DNA of 64,000 bases from Acacia acuminata (lineage: Eukaryota > Streptophyta > Magnoliopsida > Fabales > Fabaceae): assembly GCA_019022655.1 (NCBI GenBank), contig JAFJYI010000018.1:5456001-5520000 (forward strand), in the 5' to 3' direction. This document shows, in pieces, positions 10,804-21,469 of this stretch; the stretch's first letter is position 1, and every line of letters begins with the position of its first letter. The notes beneath the pieces were generated by a model. The model worked only from the letters and a program-made list of their open reading frames with translations. It ran no database searches and was not told the origin of the DNA. The position numbers and the translations under genes are program-made.

Positions 10804-11266
10804 TCAAGGTTGTCAAACTTACAAGTTCAAGTAAACTCGTATTATGAACTCGAATCGTAAACTCGTAAGAATTTAATTTTATTATTAAATGATATTATTA
10901 GTGTATAATTAAATAATTAAAATATAAAAATGACAACAATTTGATTTAAATATATTTTAAATTCAAATAATTAAAATTAAATCCATCAACATTCATCATT
11001 TATTGTATTTAATAAAGAAATTTCTATAAAATTTCCATATAAAGTCACGAGCATAATCAAATCAAAAAAGTTAACACGCGTTTAAGATTAAGTTAACATG
11101 GTTTTGTAAGTTAGAAACGTAAAAACGGTAAACTCGGTGTATAAACTCGTGAGTTTAACCGAGTTTACAACTAGCACGAGTTTACCACTGACTCGACTCA
11201 TTTTTGTAAGCTAGAAGCGTAAAAACGGTAAACTCGGAGAGTCAACTCGCGAGTTTGACAACAATG
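10804..11266. mobile_element. Inverted-repeat MITE upstream of P450-B
   Basis: Insertion absent from the homologous P450-C flank, which reads ATAGTCATAACAACTG at about 46400. Ends are TCAAGGTTGTCAAACTTACAAG and CTCGCGAGTTTGACAACAATG, with TGTCAAACTC-type inverted termini and repeated GTAAACTCG motifs inside. The flanking GTCATAA repeats (10797-10803, 11267-11273) are the likely target duplication. Non-coding; superfamily not certain. Confidence 0.75.
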
Positions 11267-11373
11267 GTCATAACCACTGTAATTAATTATTGGCGAGCAA
11301 TATATATATCTATCAACAAAATATTTCAAAAAAATATTATAATTAGACCAATATTGTGTGTGAGTGAGTGTTT

Positions 11374-11399
11374 GAGAGAGAGAGAGAGAGAGAGAGAGA
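11374..11399. repeat. (GA)n microsatellite
   Basis: About 13 GA units in the P450-B 5' flank. The homologous position near P450-C (46506-46514) has only GAGAGA, so the array expanded after the B/C duplication or contracted in C. Confidence 0.95.
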
Positions 11400-11816
11400 T
11401 TTGATGAAGTGGCGTATGCACTACTCATTGCTTAAACGTTGTCTGTATCAAGCGAAGATACATGCCCCTGGAAACATACAAATTAGAAATGCAAAACATA
11501 AATTATGTCATTCTCGCTTATTATTATTTACGTTTCCATCTAAAATTAATATATGACTGCTTTTTTCAAGTGGATAATTTAGTTTATTCATTTGGAAAAT
11601 GGAGTCCACTAACCTGAGAAGCGTAAAGTATTAGGTTTAAATGTGTTTTTTTTTTCCCCCGACACCGGGAAGAATTACAATTTGAATAAAATTGTATATA
11701 TTTCTATCCATATAGCTCAGCCTACTATTTCTTTTTTTATTTTCATAACTCAACCCACAATTTTATTATCCCTTGAGTTATATACAAATGATTATATATC
11801 TGAGTTTGAATGTTTT

Positions 11817-12096
11817 AGGTAACAAATCTGTCGTAGAAGTATAGGCCCAAGAGCAATGTTGTTTTGGATTTTTTCTTGTCTCAATGTTACCCCAAAAGTT
11901 TCAAAATGTAGTAATGTTGATATATTCTCGTTAAAAAATAACGTTGATTGTCAAAAAATTGACATTGACCGTTAACTTTTCCACGGAAATGAGAAACATT
12001 GCTACGTTTTGAAACTTCGGGCAACATTGAGACAAAAAATTCAGAATAACATTGCTCCCCAAAGAAAACTTTGCGAGCAAATTTGTTACTTAACCC
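11817..12096. mobile_element. Inverted-repeat MITE in the P450-B 5' flank
   Basis: Large palindrome: left arm GTAACAAATCTG...GAGCAATGTTGTTTTGG...GTCTCAATGTTACC, and right arm ...GGGCAACATTGAGAC...AACATTGCTCC...CAAATTTGTTAC. It is missing from the matching P450-C flank (GAATGTTCATTTAAATAAAG at about 46920). Boundaries are approximate and no clean target duplication could be read. Transcribed, it would form a long hairpin. Confidence 0.75.
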
Positions 12097-12684
12097 TTTA
12101 AGTAAAGAAAATATCTAACAAGTTTCTCCTAGGAATGAGGAGAAGAAGCGATTATATAAGGAAGGGTTAGCCAAATATATTGATACAAGTGGTAAATATC
12201 TCTTCATCGAAAGCATGTTTGGTTGAAGGATTGATAGGCTTATAAGTGCTTGTGCACATAAGTTGAGACAACACGCATCTCACATAGTACTTTCTCGTGT
12301 TACGTAAATCACAATTAAAAAGTTACTTTTAAACATTTCAATCGTGAGCTTGTGATCCATTGAATCCGTAAGAGTAAAGATATGAACAAGTCAGAGATCT
12401 TCAGTCACTCCAATTGATGGAAACCCTTACAAGTAAGTCAAAGATCCTGAATCCGAAGAACACTGAATCCACAAAATGATTCGGTACAAAGCCAAGAAAA
12501 ATAAGAAGGAAATGACAATAAAGGCGCCCGGCTGCTATTTCCAAACATTTATTCACGCGTCTTGGAGAAAAAATCCTTTCCATCTCAAGCTATGAAAATT
12601 TATAGCTACAGGAGATTTACATGCGCGCCGACTCGTGCCGTAAATGGCAACCATTCCTCTATTTTCTTTTCTGTATTTCTTGTC

Positions 12685-12691
12685 TATAAAA
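12685..12691 (+). promoter_or_regulatory. TATA box of P450-B
   Basis: CTATAAAAC, with TATAAAA 44 bp upstream of the start codon at 12729. The matching position in P450-C (47540) reads CCATAAAAC, so the canonical TATA is found only in the interrupted gene. Confidence 0.6.
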
Positions 12692-12728
12692 CTTAGAATC
12701 GAGTGCTTAGCTCCACGCACAAAGAAAC

Positions 12729-15350
12729 ATGTTGGCACTTATCATTCTCTTCTCATCTATCTTCCTCGTATTTGTTATCTACAGAACAACAAGACCAAGA
12801 CCACATCTTCCACCAGGTCCTTCTGGTCTTCCTCTCATAGGCAATCTTCACCAGCTTCCTAACTCTGCACCACATCGCTATCTATGGCGTCTCTCCAAGC
12901 AATATGGTCCTCTCATCTTCCTTCGCTTCGGCCTCAAGCCCACCATAGTTGTTTCCTCTGCCAAAATTGCCAGACAAGTTATGAAAACCCACGACCTCGT
13001 ATTTGTTAGAAATCAAACTCAATTTTGTGTTGGTTCTTCTCACCGTCATACTAGAAGAAGGAAGAACTTTGTTGAAGCTTCCAAGAATGTTGCAGATGCT
13101 CCCCGACCATAAACTTAGTCATGAAGAAAGAAGCAAGTTCGGCATATGAAAATAAAGAATAGTAAATATGGAAGAATATTCACACGGTGAGAAATTTCCA
13201 TGAAGTCCATATTGGCGGCTACACGAAGAAAGAGAAAAGAATTGAGTTGCAAGGTTGTATATTAAATTGATTGAAAAGAAGATAAACGTGGAGCTTAGCT
13301 ACAAAGAAATCACAAAAGTCAAAAAGGTAGTTTGAAAAGAAAAGCTACATGGAGAAATGTCCTGAAGCTACAAGAGGCTACGAAGGAAAATTGTAGAATT
13401 GACTTGAAGTTACAAGAATTAATGTGAAGAATGAAGAAGCAACAGGAAGTCACGAAGAAGCACAAGTCGGCACAAACAAATAATAAAATAATGTATGGAG
13501 TCGGTTGGCGAACTCTATATATATATGAAGCAATGCAACGAGAAGCAAATTATCCTAAAAAGAGGATCAATGGCATCAGATCAGAAGATCTGATCAGAGA
13601 GAGATCATCCCTGAAGAGGATCAGGATCCTGAAGAAGAAAGGATCAGAGGTGTTGGATCAGATCTGTGATATCTGATCAATAAGAGAAAGATGTAGCAGA
13701 GGCAGATAAGAAGTATCTGACCTAGATATGAGAAAGTGTCATAGCACCATAAGAGAGAGAGAGTGCTGTTAGAAGAAAGAATAGATTGAGAGACAAGAGA
13801 AAATAGTGCCGTAGCACTTGTTAGAGAGAAAAGTGAAAGAGAATTACTTTGTGAGAATATAAGATAGAGTTTTGTGTGAGATAAAATAGTGTGTGTGAGA
13901 AATACAGTTGTGTATTTGTGTATTGAGTTTTCTCTCATAATAGAAATATTGTTCTTCATCTGTCTATATCTCCAGTTGTCCAAATAAGTGGGAACAAAGC
14001 GATTTTCCCAACAGTATTTGCTAGCAGACCACCCTTGCTTGCTCAACAGAAATTGTCCTACAATGGCTTAGATGTGACTTTTGCTCCTTACTGTGACTAT
14101 TGGAGACAAGTAAAAAAATTGTTGGCGCTTCACCTGTTTAGTACTCGGCGCATCCACTCTTTTCGTCCCATTCGGGAAGACGAGGTTTCGAGAACGATTC
14201 GAAGGTTGTCTCAATCTGCTGCTTCTCACAAAGTAATCAACCTCAGCGAGACTATGATGTCTTTCTCAGGAACTTTCATTTGTACGATTGCTTTTGGGAA
14301 GGGTTATGAGTTGGAAGACAATAAAAAAGGAAGCGAGAGAAGTAGATTTCATGGACTGCTCAACGAAACTCAGGCCCTTTGGACAGAATTTTTCTTCACA
14401 GATTATATACCATGGTTGGGATGGATTGATAGAATCAGAGGACTTCATAGTCGACTGGATAAAACCTTCAAGCAGCTCGACATGTTCTACCAGCAAGTCA
14501 TCGACGACCACTTGAATCCAGAAAATCCTCAAACTGATCAAAAAGACGTCATTGATGTCTTTCTTCAAATAATGAATGATCACTCAACTTCGGTTGATCT
14601 CACTATGGACCACATCAAAGCTTTGCTCATGGTAATGTTTTCTCTTATGTCTTTTTCCGCTGCAATATTTGATTGTATGTTTTGAGGGTTACTGATCAAT
14701 TTATTTGTCTTATTATATTGTGGATGCAGGATATTTTTGTTGCAGGAACAGACACGAGTGCGGCGACATTAGTTTGGGCGATGACCTCACTTATGAAGAA
14801 TCCCAGAGTCATGAAAAAAGTACAATGCGAAATCAGAGAGTTATACGGCGAGAAAGAATTTGTAAGTGAAGAGGATATTGAGAGGCTTCCTTATCTAAGA
14901 GCAGTGGTGAAGGAGACTCTGAGATTGTTCCCACCTGCGCCCTTGCTCGCGCCGAGAGAATCCATGGAAAAGTGCAACATAGAAGGGTATGAGATTCAGG
15001 CCAAGACTCTAGTTCATGTGAATGCATGGGCTATTGGCAGAGACCCTGAGACATGGGAAGACCCAGAACAGTTTTATCCAGAAAGGTTCTTCGACTGTTC
15101 AATAGACTTCAAAGGCCATGATTTTGAGCTGATTCCTTTTGGAGCTGGACGCAGGATTTGTCCTGGAATGCAAATGGGAGTAATCACTGTGGAGCTAATG
15201 CTTGCCAATCTTGTTCACCGTCTTGATTGGGAATTGCCTGATGGGATTGAGGAGCAAGACATTGACACAGAAGTCATACCAGGGATAACAATGCACAAGA
15301 AGAATGATCTTTGCCTGCTTGCCAAGTGTAATATCCTCAATTTTCTCTAA
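12729..15350 (+). pseudogene. P450-B, CYP71-clan gene split by a solo LTR
   Basis: Exon 1 is 12729-13003 plus 14019-14631. Leaving out the LTR and one copy of the GTATT duplication gives 888 bp, exactly the length of exon 1 in P450-C and in frame throughout. The intron is 14632-14729 (98 bp) and exon 2 starts at 14730. All P450 signatures are present: LPPGP hinge, AGTDTS in the I helix, KETLR (ExxR), FYPERF and FGAGRRICPG with the haem cysteine. The last residues come from a second solo LTR: after LLAK the frame continues as CNILNFL and stops at 15350, where C has NHIALPLQEE. Family role: ER-anchored monooxygenase of specialised metabolism, resembling CYP71/CYP83 types. As read, the exon-1 insertion prevents a full protein (stop soon after residue 92) unless the LTR were spliced out. 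Confidence 0.93.
13004..14013. mobile_element. Solo LTR inside P450-B exon 1
   Basis: 1,010 bp, starting TGTTAGAAATC and ending TTTTCCCAACA, flanked by the 5-bp duplication GTATT at 12999-13003 and 14014-14018. P450-C has a single GTATT at the same codon (TCGTATTTGCTAGC), which gives the empty site. There is no internal primer-binding site or coding region, so it is one LTR left by recombination between two. It holds a TATA-like run at 13514-13526 and AG-rich stretches. TG...CA ends and 5-bp duplication fit a copia or gypsy LTR; the family is not identified. Confidence 0.93.
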
Positions 15351-17776
15351 AAATTTCATGTATGAAGTATGTGCATTTGGAGAAACGAAATGGTGGAATT
15401 TGACTAAAATGTCAATTTTACCCGAAATATCTGATTTCGTCAAAACCGAAAATTTTGAGACATATGTTAGCACAAAATGGGACACTTGTACCTAACACTT
15501 AATTAATTCAAATGGGGCTATTATTTCTCCAAAAAGGAATGGGAAGTTCATGACCACATGAAACCATGCATGTGATGAAGATTTGCTAGTAATTGTTGCA
15601 ATTGTAATTAGGAAAAGCTATGAGGTTAAATTGAAATTTCTTCATTCTGTTAGGCTCTAACCGATATCTTTTCTTTAAGATACATTAATCCCCATTTCAG
15701 TCCATTCATTTCGGTCAACCAAGATCATTGAATTTACACCCACTGGTACAATGGTAATTAGGTGTAAAAATGGATGTCTTATGATATCTTTTATGCTCCA
15801 CCGAACTTAAATGCTTAATGTCCATTAACCCATTTATTATTTATCTCACCCTCGGCCAACCAGCAGAATAAAGAATGGGAGAAGGATTCTTGACCAAGAG
15901 ATAAATAAGAAGCCATTAAAATATAATTTTATTAAGGGAGGCAGAATTAAAATAATTATTCAATTGAGATAAGAAAGAGATGAAAGCCATCTACTTTTTA
16001 TTCGCTCATCAGATTCGAAAAGGGGAAGGAATAAGGTTTCAAGCCATGAGATAAAAATCAAGCAATTAAATAATATTATTTGCGGAGGTGGACACCAAAT
16101 GACTTTCCAATTTAGCTAATACGAATATTAAGCCTCCCAAACCTCCCTAACACTCCGTAACATCGGTCATTCAAGAGGAAAGAGGAGGCCTGGAATAAGA
16201 GGAGAGAGAGCAAGTTCCAATCATCAATCTAGAAAGAGAGGACGTTCGAAGAAGACGGGTGCCAAGCAAGAAACTATCGTCTTGGAATAGGTAAGTGATG
16301 AGTTTGACGAATGTTGATTATATCGTTGGTGATGTTTGGGTTGTTCTCATCACTTTGTAAATTCGGGAACCATTAAAAAAAGAAGAGCCCTGTCGAAATT
16401 TTGGAAAAAAAATAAAGCAATCTTGGTTGTAAATCAAACCATGACTAGGCATGTGGTTACAGCTTGGACCATCGTAGCTTATGAAGTGGAAGTTAGAAAA
16501 AAAAAAAAAAAAAAAAAAAATCAGTTTTGTTCTTCTCCCTAGCATGTCACGGCCTGAATGGTACAGAAAGAGAAAAAGGGGTTTGTCTATTTAGATGATG
16601 CCAATGTATTTAAAACGAAAATTGTGTAGGAAAGAGATTCAAGTAGAAATTTTGAAAGCTCGGGATTAAATCGTACGGGAACCTAAGAAGCGCCGAAAAT
16701 CCTGTGTGGGCGGTGTGTTTACAACGAATGTTTGGGATAGTGTATGATGTCCAATTGCCATGAAAATTTACAGGATTAAAGTAGACGTATTAAGGGTCAT
16801 TTGAGCTTTAGAATCAACCCAAAAAGAGTTTTCTAGATTTAATTATGAATTTTTGAAGATCAGTCACTATTTGCTGGAAATTTCAGAGTTTGGGCGAAAA
16901 TTTAGAGAATATAAGCTCATATTAAATTCCTTAATAAGAAAAGGGATTTAGTGAATATGGACCTATTAATTGGGCTTATTTTCAAATTATCATAGAAATA
17001 TTTATTGAAAGGAATTTGATTATATTTACATTTTATTATTCTAGGGATAATTGAAATATTTTACAACGGGAAGGTTATTTTTATGTGTAGTCGACTACCA
17101 GGTAGTAACTTTAATCCTCATATACTCTGTATGACTCTTGTATGTATGTTTTACCTTGAACTTGCATACATTTGGTTATCATTTATTTCCAAGCGCTATG
17201 GAACCGGAATATGTTGTGTGCATTAAGGGCTTTGCTGTGTGCTGTGCCCGGTGGTCTGTGCTGTGTGCTATTAGGACCACTGCGATCATGTCTTTGTGTG
17301 CTATTAGGACTGCTAGTTCCGGATTTGGTTGTGTGCCTTGATACTGAATCTTATGTGGTATTTGTTTATTTATGGTTTTTCTTACATGCATTATTTATAC
17401 ATTTTATATGAGATTAACGGTTACTCTGGGATTCAATTTTTGAATCCCAGCTGCTTTTAAGCCATCTGGCAGTTCATCGGGACCGGAGCGGGGAGAGAGG
17501 TAAGGCTCGGAGTAGTTTGGAGGTGGACGTTGGTGGCTGTTATTTTTGGGTGTTTATTTGGGTTACCGGATGACTGTATATTTTGATCCCTCCGGGGAAG
17601 AATTTATCCTTCCGTATTTTTATCAGTATATTTTTTTTCAAACCGGTGTGTGCTCTGCTGCTTATACTGTGATGTGTGTCATAAATTAACTGAGGAAATA
17701 TAAGCTAAAAATTAAATAAAAATAAAAAATCACACTACCTGCCACCCGAAAGGGCGAGGCTGGTAGGTGTGTAACA
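15327..17776. mobile_element. Solo LTR at the 3' end of P450-B (gypsy-type)
   Basis: 2,450 bp, starting TGTAATATCCTC and ending GGTAGGTGTGTAACA, flanked by the duplication CCAAG at 15322-15326 and 17777-17781. Uninterrupted sequence in P450-C (GCCAAGAACCATATAGC) gives the empty site; the B 3' flank resumes as AAGAACCATAAAGC. Long LTRs starting TGTAA(C/T)ATCC and ending TAACA are typical of Del/Tekay-type chromoviruses. A consensus 5' splice site, AATAG|GTAAGT, lies at 16290. An A-run of more than 20 (16498-16520) and a short direct repeat TGTGTGCTATTAGGAC (about 17265 and 17297) lie inside. Confidence 0.92.
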
Positions 17777-17781
17777 CCAAG

Positions 17782-18690
17782 AACCATAAAGCACTCCCAT
17801 TACAAGAAGAATGATTCAAGAGCTAAACGGCTCTCTCGAAATTGAAGTGTGAAAGGGGAAATTCGCGTTTGTCGTATTTTGATCATAGGGAGTTGGTTTT
17901 CGTAATATGTTCATTCGAAGACAAATAAAGAGTATCGGTGAAGCAGGATAAGCTTGTAAGATAGACATGTTTAATTTAGTCAAGGCAATATCGTTAGTTA
18001 AACCTTGTGTCTGTCCGAATCAACCCAATCTAATGGAGGAGGCTAAACTCTAGTTTGTCTAAGATCCCTCATCTCAACATCATCACTTATTATGCTGAAT
18101 TTATTTCATCATAACTCTAGTTAGTTTTTTCATCATCTTTCAAAAGAGAGTGGTAGTGAGAAAAATGATGAAAAGAGAATGTATGAAGACAATTAATTCG
18201 TGTAATACTAATATAAATGCAATCAATATTTAAACAGCCCATTACGTGAACCAATTCAGAAAAAAATATGACCTTATGTAGATATATGTGGCTGACTTTC
18301 CGTCAACAGAAAGAGTTTTGGTGGAATTCATATATACGCTTCAAATTTCGTCATTCAATTAGATGCATATAGAGTATATGCCAACAAAGTGGGCCAGGTG
18401 AAGAGTGAGGCAACTTTCCACAATTAAGAGAGAGAGGGGGCCGTGTGTGTGTGTCTACATATGAGTTATGTGTATATGTGTGTATATGTGTATATCTATA
18501 TACACACACATATATATATATATACATATATATGAGTTTATCGTTTGTATATATATGCACACACACACATATATATACATCTATATAGGTTGATCATTTG
18601 TCATGTACACTTGACATAAGATTTTGTCAAGTCACCCTAAAATTACATACCATATGAATGATGGTTTGGTATTTTCGTTTTTGTATTTAT
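17782..18690. other. P450-B 3' flank and spacer
   Basis: No gene. 17782-17960 matches the P450-C 3' end and flank (49169-49370), including AACGGCTCTCT, GGGGAAATTCGCGTTTGTCG and TTTTGATCATAGGGAGTTGG. 18150-18620 is homologous to 40300-40670 (ACGTGAACCA, AAGAGTTTGGTGGAATTCAT, ATGCCAACAAAGTGG) and has long TA/CA dinucleotide runs at 18440-18590. Confidence 0.8.
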
Positions 18691-18956
18691 TACAATGGAT
18701 TTTACTAAAACACCCTTCATTAATTTCCCTAACTCTCAAAACGACGTCATTTTGGGTTAGAGGAATTAATGAAGGGTCTTCAGGTATTTTTATTTTTGTA
18801 TTTATTATATGAATTTTAGCAAAACACCCTTCATAAGAATCACAAAACATGATTTTTTTTTTTTTTTTTTTTTTTTTTACCAATAACTTGTTGCTCATAG
18901 AAAATCCATACTCACGAGATATAGTATTTAGAGTTGCATTAATACTTTGTGTGTGC

Positions 18957-18992
<36 letters not shown>

Positions 18993-19658
18993 AGTCTTAT
19001 AGAATGTGGCTTTCATTATCATATTTGGTATTTGATGCTACAAATTGATGGAAACATTCCAAGTTAAAGTTTACGGCATCCCTTGTGTCGTCCTCTTCGA
19101 AATAAATACTCCCTCCGCTCTTATATTTTAGAGTTCATTTTGATGATGTTTTTGGAGAATGGTTTTTGGGATTTACGAGGTAAAAATGGATTTTGAAAGA
19201 TAGTTTTTGGGATTTACAAGATAAAAATGACTTTGGAGAATAGTTTTTTAATAAAAATGATAGTGTTTGGACAACTTCAAAACCTAGGTTTTAATACAAG
19301 TTTGCCAAACACTCCAAAATTATCCAGAAGTTATTTTGCATCAAAACCTAGGTTTTGGCAAAAGTTTGACAAATACTCTAAAATTGTCCAGAAGCTATTC
19401 TGTATCAAAACCTAAGTTTTGGCAAAAGTTTACCAAACACTCTAAAAATTGTCCAAAAGCTATTCTGCATATAAGCCTAGGTTTTCGATCAAAAACCTAG
19501 GTTTTGTAAAAAGCTATTTTTTCAGTTTTTTCTCTCTCCTCTGGCATCATCAATATTTTTTTAAGTACCATTCAGTCTTTTTTAGTAGTCTTCAGTACCC
19601 TGAAAATATTTTTTCAATATCTTAAAAGAAATTTTGAAGAACATAAAGTATTTTTTTC
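18691..19658. repeat. Direct repeat R1, left copy
   Basis: Homologous in the same orientation to 23837-24799: AAACACCCTTCATTAATT, AACGACGTCATTTTG, a 28-T run, the AATACTCCCTCCGCTC site, and repeated AAAACCTAGGTTTT palindromes. It stops abruptly after AAGTATTTTTTT, where truncated copia sequence begins. Confidence 0.85.
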
Positions 19659-19740
19659 AATAGATACATAGCTGTTTCTAAGGCATATCCCCAGAATGAA
19701 TCAGAAAGTGATGAATAACTGAGCATAGATCTTGTCATTT

Positions 19741-20510
19741 CTAAAAGGGTTCTATTTCTCCTTTCAGCAACTCCATTCTCTTTGGGGTGTCCCCGGAGAA
19801 GATAATTGCGAAACTATCTCCTCCTTGGTCGTAAGACCTGAACTCTCCGGATAGGTATTCACCCCTCGATCGGATCGAAGAGTCTTGATTTGAACACCTA
19901 GATGCTTTTCGCCTCGACCTTGAACTCTTGGAATTTTCCAAAAGCTTCGGACTTGTGACGCATCGGTACACATGTCCAAATCTAAAGTAATCATCAAGTA
20001 AATGTGATGAAATGCGATACCCGCCTCTGGCATGGACATTTATTGGTCCACATACATCAGTATGTACCAATTCCAGCTGAAGTGTGGCACGTTTTCCTTT
20101 GGCCTTGAAAGATCTCTTGGTCATTTTACCCTCTAAACAGGATTCACACAATGGTATCAGTTCAAAGTTCAGGGATTTTAAAATCCCACTTTTGACCAAA
20201 CCTTGGATCCTATTAGAGTTAATATGACCCAATCTCAAATGCCAAAGATAAGTTTCATTGGAAACTTTTCTTTTCTTTGACGAATTGATATGCTCAACAT
20301 TTTTTAATTCAACATGATTAACTTCACGGGGAATAGGACTAAGGAAATAAAGGCCATTGAACTTTACACGAGAACAAATAAAAGAAGATGAACTTCTTAT
20401 TGAAACCGAGGAATCAAACTGAACTGTCAAACCATGTTTATCTAAACAACTAACGAAATTAAATTCCTCTTAAAATCTGGAATAAATAAACGAGTCTTCT
20501 AAAACCAAAG
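19741..20510 (-). pseudogene. Copia pol remnant: GAG-pre-integrase and integrase start
   Basis: Contains the GAG-pre-integrase HHCC region (LWHLRLGH near 20240, then CESCLEGK near 20125). The integrase beginning VHTDVCGP follows near 20060. The catalytic core is then frameshifted, and the element is cut off at 19659. Confidence 0.85.
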
Positions 20511-20521
20511 TTCTATAATTA

Positions 20522-21439
20522 TTAAAAGATAAAACAACTTGTCCCATCGCTAGCTAGTGCGACAAACCGCCCTGTTCCAAGCTTCAAATCTCGTTGTCCT
20601 TTACTCTTTCGGCAAGCTTTGTTTGAACCTTTGGTTTTTTTCATTTGTGGGCAATCTTTCTTCCAATGCCCCTTTTGTCCGCACTTGAAGCACTTGCCTT
20701 TTGGCTGCTTCATTGCAAGCTGTTTTGGCAACTGGAGTACCTGATTTCTTCTTTTTCTTGTTCTTGTTCTTTCCTTGGGTTTCCCCTTAGGTTTTCACAG
20801 AACTTTCACTAACAAACAATGCACTTCCTTGCTTGACTAGAGTCGCTCAAAGCACTCTCAAGCTCGTGCATTAGTTGAGTGAGGTCAAGATTCATTTTGT
20901 TCATATTATAATTCATCTTGAATTGGTTGAAGTATTCAGGTAGTGATTGTAAGAGAAGGTCAACTTTTACTTCTTGTTCAAACTTGATACCATGGTCATC
21001 GCCTTCTTGAAGTTTGCTATCATTGTTAGACAATGATCCCGCACACTTCCTCCGACGTGATTGTCTTGGTGACTTGAATTCAGCGCATTTTGCCTAGCGA
21101 GCGCGCTAGGTGTAGCAAACATGGCATCAAGAGTCCGGAGCATTGTTGCTCCACTCGAATTATGTTCATTTGCTCGAAGGTGATTTGGCGAGATCTGGCC
21201 AAAATGTAGCAGCGAACCGACACATTCGCCTTCTCCCATCTTTCCTTCTCTTGCTGAAAACGAGTCCGAATTGCATCAGACGCATCTGCAGCAGGCAGCG
21301 CTGGCATAGGGGTAGTAAGAACAAAGTTGAGCTTTTCATATTGAAGAACAATATCTAAATTGGTTCTCCATTGTTTGTAGTTTGTACCATCCATAGGTTT
21401 TTGGCTCAAGATTGTAGCTAAAGGATTGAATGAAGACAT
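20522..21439 (-). pseudogene. Copia gag remnant
   Basis: Begins at the ATG at 21439 (MSSFNPLATIL). It continues with the copia gag N-terminal signature GTNYKQWRTNL and the KVDLLLQSLPEYF-type region near 20930-20960. It reaches the zinc knuckle CFKCGQKGHWKKDC at about 20660-20700, a CX2CX4HX4C motif that binds nucleic acid. The reading frame breaks at least twice (around 21080-21030 and 20800-20740). Confidence 0.85.
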
Positions 21440-21469
21440 TTTTCTGAAATTAAGGAAAAAGCACACTAA

